Below are positions 61,775 to 64,000 of a stretch of DNA of 64,000 nucleotides, in pieces. Positions within the stretch are counted from its first letter, which is position 1, and every line of letters begins with the position of its first letter. The position numbers were made by a program, and so were the translations under genes. The notes under the pieces were generated by a model. That model was not told where the DNA came from, did not search any database, and saw nothing but the letters and a program-made list of their open reading frames with translations. Origin of the DNA: Allosphingosinicella deserti. GTDB taxonomy: Bacteria > Pseudomonadota > Alphaproteobacteria > Sphingomonadales > Sphingomonadaceae. The DNA is taken from NCBI RefSeq assembly GCF_003012735.1, contig NZ_PXYI01000001.1, positions 62,001 to 126,000 of the forward strand. Reading direction: 5' to 3'.

Positions 61775-61922
61775 GGTGACCCGGCATGACGTCCGTGAGA
61801 TCCCACGGAGTGGGCCCTGCCGGAGGTAACACTTGGAAATCGTGACCTTCGGCATATGGTAAGATGCCGCAGGCTGTGACAGCATTGCATCCATGGCAGG
61901 CGATCATCGGAATCGGCATCAT
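61761..61922 (-). CDS. Possible small Cys-rich protein
   Basis: 53 codons, ATG at 61922, starting MMPIPMIACHGCNAVTACG and ending with VMPGHLTCG. A CHGC motif and two other cysteines could bind metal. Codon choice is less GC-rich at third positions than neighbours and the ribosome binding site is weak, so it may be a chance frame or an old fragment. No family recognised. Confidence 0.3.
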   Translation of the reverse strand: MMPIPMIACHGCNAVTACGILPYAEGHDFQVLPPAGPTPWDLTDVMPGHLTCG

Positions 61923-61988
61923 CGGAGGTCCTCGGTCGTAGCGCCCCTTGCGGGGTGCGCCGCCGGGTGGCCGCGCTATCGGGGATTC

Positions 61989-64000
61989 ATGCCCGAGTTT
62001 GCGCGCCTGGGCGGATGGGTGATGGCCCTGCTGGTGCTGATCGGGCTTCAGACGCCGCTGCGGGCGCAGCCGGCGCCGGGCAGCAATGTGGCAGTGTCGC
62101 TGCTGCCGGGCGCGAGCGAAGCTCCGGCAGGCGCATCGATCCCGGTGGCGATCGTGATGAAGCCCAAGCCCGGCTGGCACGGCTATTGGAAGAATCCCGG
62201 CGATGCCGGTGCGGAAGCGACGATCGCCTGGGATTTGCCGAAGGGTGTGACCGTCGGCGCGCTCCGCTATCCCGTGCCGGAACGGCTGATCGTCGCCGGG
62301 ATCATGAATTATGTCTACGAGCACGAACATGCGTTGCTCACCGAGCTGACGGTGGCGGCCGACGTGGCGCCGGGAACGCGGCTGCCGCTCGGGGCGAAGC
62401 TCGATTTCCTCGCCTGCACGGACAAGATCTGCGTTCCGGAAAGTGCGCAGGTCTCGATGGACATCGTCGCGGGAGCGGCGGGGCGCCCGCCAGTGAAGGA
62501 CCCGCGCTTCGATGCCTTCGAAGCCGCCATGCCGAAGCCCCTGGGCGTCGACGGCAGATTCGTGGTCGAGAATGGCCGGGCGCGGATCGGCATACCGCTT
62601 CCCGCCACTCTGGCGGTCGCCGATCCCTATTTCTTCCCGCTCGACTATGGCAGCCTCGATCACAGCGCCGTGCAGACGGTGAGCCGCGCCGGCGACCTGC
62701 TGATCGTCGAGACGAAAGCGGGTCCGAATGCGGCCGGTCTCGCGACGATCGCGGGACTGTTGACGATCGGCAAGGGCCAGGGGCTGCTGCTGACCGCCAG
62801 GCCCGGCATGGTTCCGGCCGCAGGCGAGCCGATCGGTGCCACGGGTGGCCAAAAGGCGGGCGGGCCGGGCGTCATCGTCGCGGCGCTCGCCGGCGCGATC
62901 CTTGGCGGCCTCCTGCTCAACATCATGCCCTGCGTGTTTCCAATCCTGAGCCTCAAGGCGCTGAGCCTCGCCAAGGCCGGGGCGGATGAGGGCGGGGCGC
63001 GACGGGAGGCCTTGGCCTATACGGCGGGTGTCGTGCTGGTCTGCCTCGCGCTCGGCGGCATCCTGCTCGGCCTGCGCGCCGGCGGTGCGGCGGTGGGCTG
63101 GGCCTTTCAGCTGCAGGATCCGCGCGTGATCCTGGTCCTGCTGCTGCTCGTCACCGGGATCGGGCTCAACCTGGCGGGCCTGTTCGAGCTTCCGGCAATC
63201 GGCGGCGGCAGCCGGTTGGCGGGCAGGAGCGGGGCACAAGGGGCCTTCTGGACCGGTGCGCTGGCGGCTTTCGTGGCGACGCCGTGCACCGGGCCCTTCA
63301 TGGGGGCAGCCCTCGGAGCGGCCCTGGTGCTGCCGACCGCCGCGGCGCTTGCCATATTTGCGGGACTGGGACTCGGGCTCGCTCTGCCCTTCCTGCTGCT
63401 CGGCCTGGTGCCGGCGTTGCGGCGCCGGCTGCCGAAGCCCGGCGCATGGATGAACCGGCTGCGCCGCATCCTCTCGATCCCGATGTTCCTGACCGCCCTG
63501 GGGCTTGCCTGGATCCTCGGGCGGCAGGCGGGGGTCGATGCGATGGCATTGGGTCTCGGCGCCGCCTTGCTGCTCGCCCTGGGGCTTTGGTGGGTCGGCG
63601 TGCGGCAGGGGCGTCCGCGTGCCTGGCTGCCGCTTGCGCCGGCCCTTGCCGCCGCACTGGCCGCGATGTTGATCGTGCCGCTCGAGGCACCTGCCGGAGC
63701 CAAGGCACAGCCAGTTCTCCAGGGCGAGATGTTCAGCGACGAGAAGCTCGCCGCGTTGCGCAGCCAAGGGAGGCCGGTCTTCCTCTATTTCACGGCCGAC
63801 TGGTGCATCACCTGCAAGGTCAACGAAAAGGGCGTGCTGGCGCGGTCGGAAGTGGCCAAGAGCTTCACGAGCCGCAACGTCGCCGTGCTGGCGGGAGACT
63901 GGACGCGGGGCGATGCGGCGATCGGCCGCTTTCTCGCCGAGCACGGCCGGTCCGGGGTGCCGCTCTATCTCTATTACGCGCCGGGGCAGGAGGCGAAGAT
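61989..64000 (+). CDS. Thiol:disulfide interchange protein, DsbD/ScsB-like (3' end missing)
   Basis: The first 670 codons are present; the gene continues beyond the window. A signal peptide (LIGLQTPLRAQPA) leads to a periplasmic N-terminal domain with the cysteine pair FLACTDKICVPE, then a membrane domain of about eight spans with the two functional cysteines NIMPCVFP and ATPCTGPF, and finally a thioredoxin-like domain with the active site WCITC. The protein passes electrons from cytoplasmic thioredoxin to periplasmic partners. It resembles the ScsB-type variant because of its N-terminal domain. GGGG precedes the ATG at 61989. Confidence 0.92.
   Translation, partial: MPEFARLGGWVMALLVLIGLQTPLRAQPAPGSNVAVSLLPGASEAPAGASIPVAIVMKPKPGWHGYWKNPGDAGAEATIAWDLPKGVTVGALRYPVPERLIVAGIMNYVYEHEHALLTELTVAADVAPGTRLPLGAKLDFLACTDKICVPESAQVSMDIVAGAAGRPPVKDPRFDAFEAAMPKPLGVDGRFVVENGRARIGIPLPATLAVADPYFFPLDYGSLDHSAVQTVSRAGDLLIVETKAGPNAAGLATIAGLLTIGKGQGLLLTARPGMVPAAGEPIGATGGQKAGGPGVIVAALAGAILGGLLLNIMPCVFPILSLKALSLAKAGADEGGARREALAYTAGVVLVCLALGGILLGLRAGGAAVGWAFQLQDPRVILVLLLLVTGIGLNLAGLFELPAIGGGSRLAGRSGAQGAFWTGALAAFVATPCTGPFMGAALGAALVLPTAAALAIFAGLGLGLALPFLLLGLVPALRRRLPKPGAWMNRLRRILSIPMFLTALGLAWILGRQAGVDAMALGLGAALLLALGLWWVGVRQGRPRAWLPLAPALAAALAAMLIVPLEAPAGAKAQPVLQGEMFSDEKLAALRSQGRPVFLYFTADWCITCKVNEKGVLARSEVAKSFTSRNVAVLAGDWTRGDAAIGRFLAEHGRSGVPLYLYYAPGQEAK

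Noticed and set aside
61761-63944. A 727-codon open frame on the minus strand opposite the DsbD-like gene
   Set aside because: It is Arg/Gln/Gly-rich with no family motif and lies over a gene with signal peptide, CxxC motifs and membrane spans. High-GC genes commonly leave such antisense frames open.
1-64000. tRNA, rRNA, CRISPR array, insertion sequence, phage or integrative element
   Set aside because: I looked for cloverleaf ends, spaced direct repeats, transposase or integrase motifs and found none. Apart from the single REP-like palindrome the region looks like ordinary chromosome.

Overview
The window is about 64 kb of high-GC chromosomal DNA. It most likely comes from a sphingomonad (Sphingomonadales, Alphaproteobacteria). 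The reasons are dense high-GC3 coding, two large TonB-dependent receptors (one with a sigma/FecR pair), HWE-type kinase signalling, MipA/OmpV and opacity-type barrels, and many ATGA-overlapped gene pairs. I see no rRNA, tRNA, CRISPR array, insertion sequence or prophage. Family and organism calls come from reading motifs by eye; no database search was run.

Layout. 1-4 kb: a redox and small-molecule group (SnoaL-like proteins, WrbA, isochorismatase-type hydrolase, flavin reductase, LysR). 4-8.8 kb: a TonB receptor with STN domain, an ECF sigma factor and FecR, transcribed in that order. 9-12.8 kb: three short-chain dehydrogenases, an ABM monooxygenase and a secreted metallo-beta-lactamase-fold hydrolase. 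12.9-19.1 kb: a 528-residue protein of unknown function, an ABC ATPase/permease pair, a DUF3829-like lipoprotein, a FosA-type fosfomycin glutathione transferase and a GNAT-like protein. 19.2-25.5 kb: a fatty acid hydroxylase-type membrane enzyme, LptF-LptG coupled to a Wzx-like flippase, and an MFS carrier. 25.6-31.4 kb: PepSY-like and PilZ proteins, small membrane proteins, and opposing c-di-GMP enzymes (GGDEF and HD-GYP).

The most interesting region is 31.4-44.9 kb, a minus-strand organosulfur-scavenging locus. In transcription order it has a candidate promoter, a 20-codon leader peptide ending AACRRCC, a DszB-type desulfinase-like protein, a TonB receptor, a second DszB-type protein, an SsuA-like binding protein, an MFS carrier, two SsuC-like permeases, an SsuB-like ATPase, a nitroreductase-family flavoprotein, two SsuD-like FMNH2-dependent monooxygenases, a class II aldolase-like protein, a terminator and a YezD (DUF2292) protein. 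Most junctions overlap or abut. The two DszB-type proteins would usually be labelled ABC substrate-binding proteins, but they lack signal peptides and keep the Cys/His/Arg constellation of DszB. The leader peptide can form mutually exclusive hairpins, suggesting cysteine-responsive attenuation.

45-64 kb: a winged-helix/BTAD regulator fused to an alpha/beta hydrolase, a diiron (AurF-like) protein with OsmC, a YbaL-type antiporter, small envelope proteins, a three-gene kinase/response-regulator operon, a TauE-type permease, MipA/OmpV, a divergent NmrA-like/LysR pair, and a DsbD-type thiol:disulfide reductase cut off by the window end.
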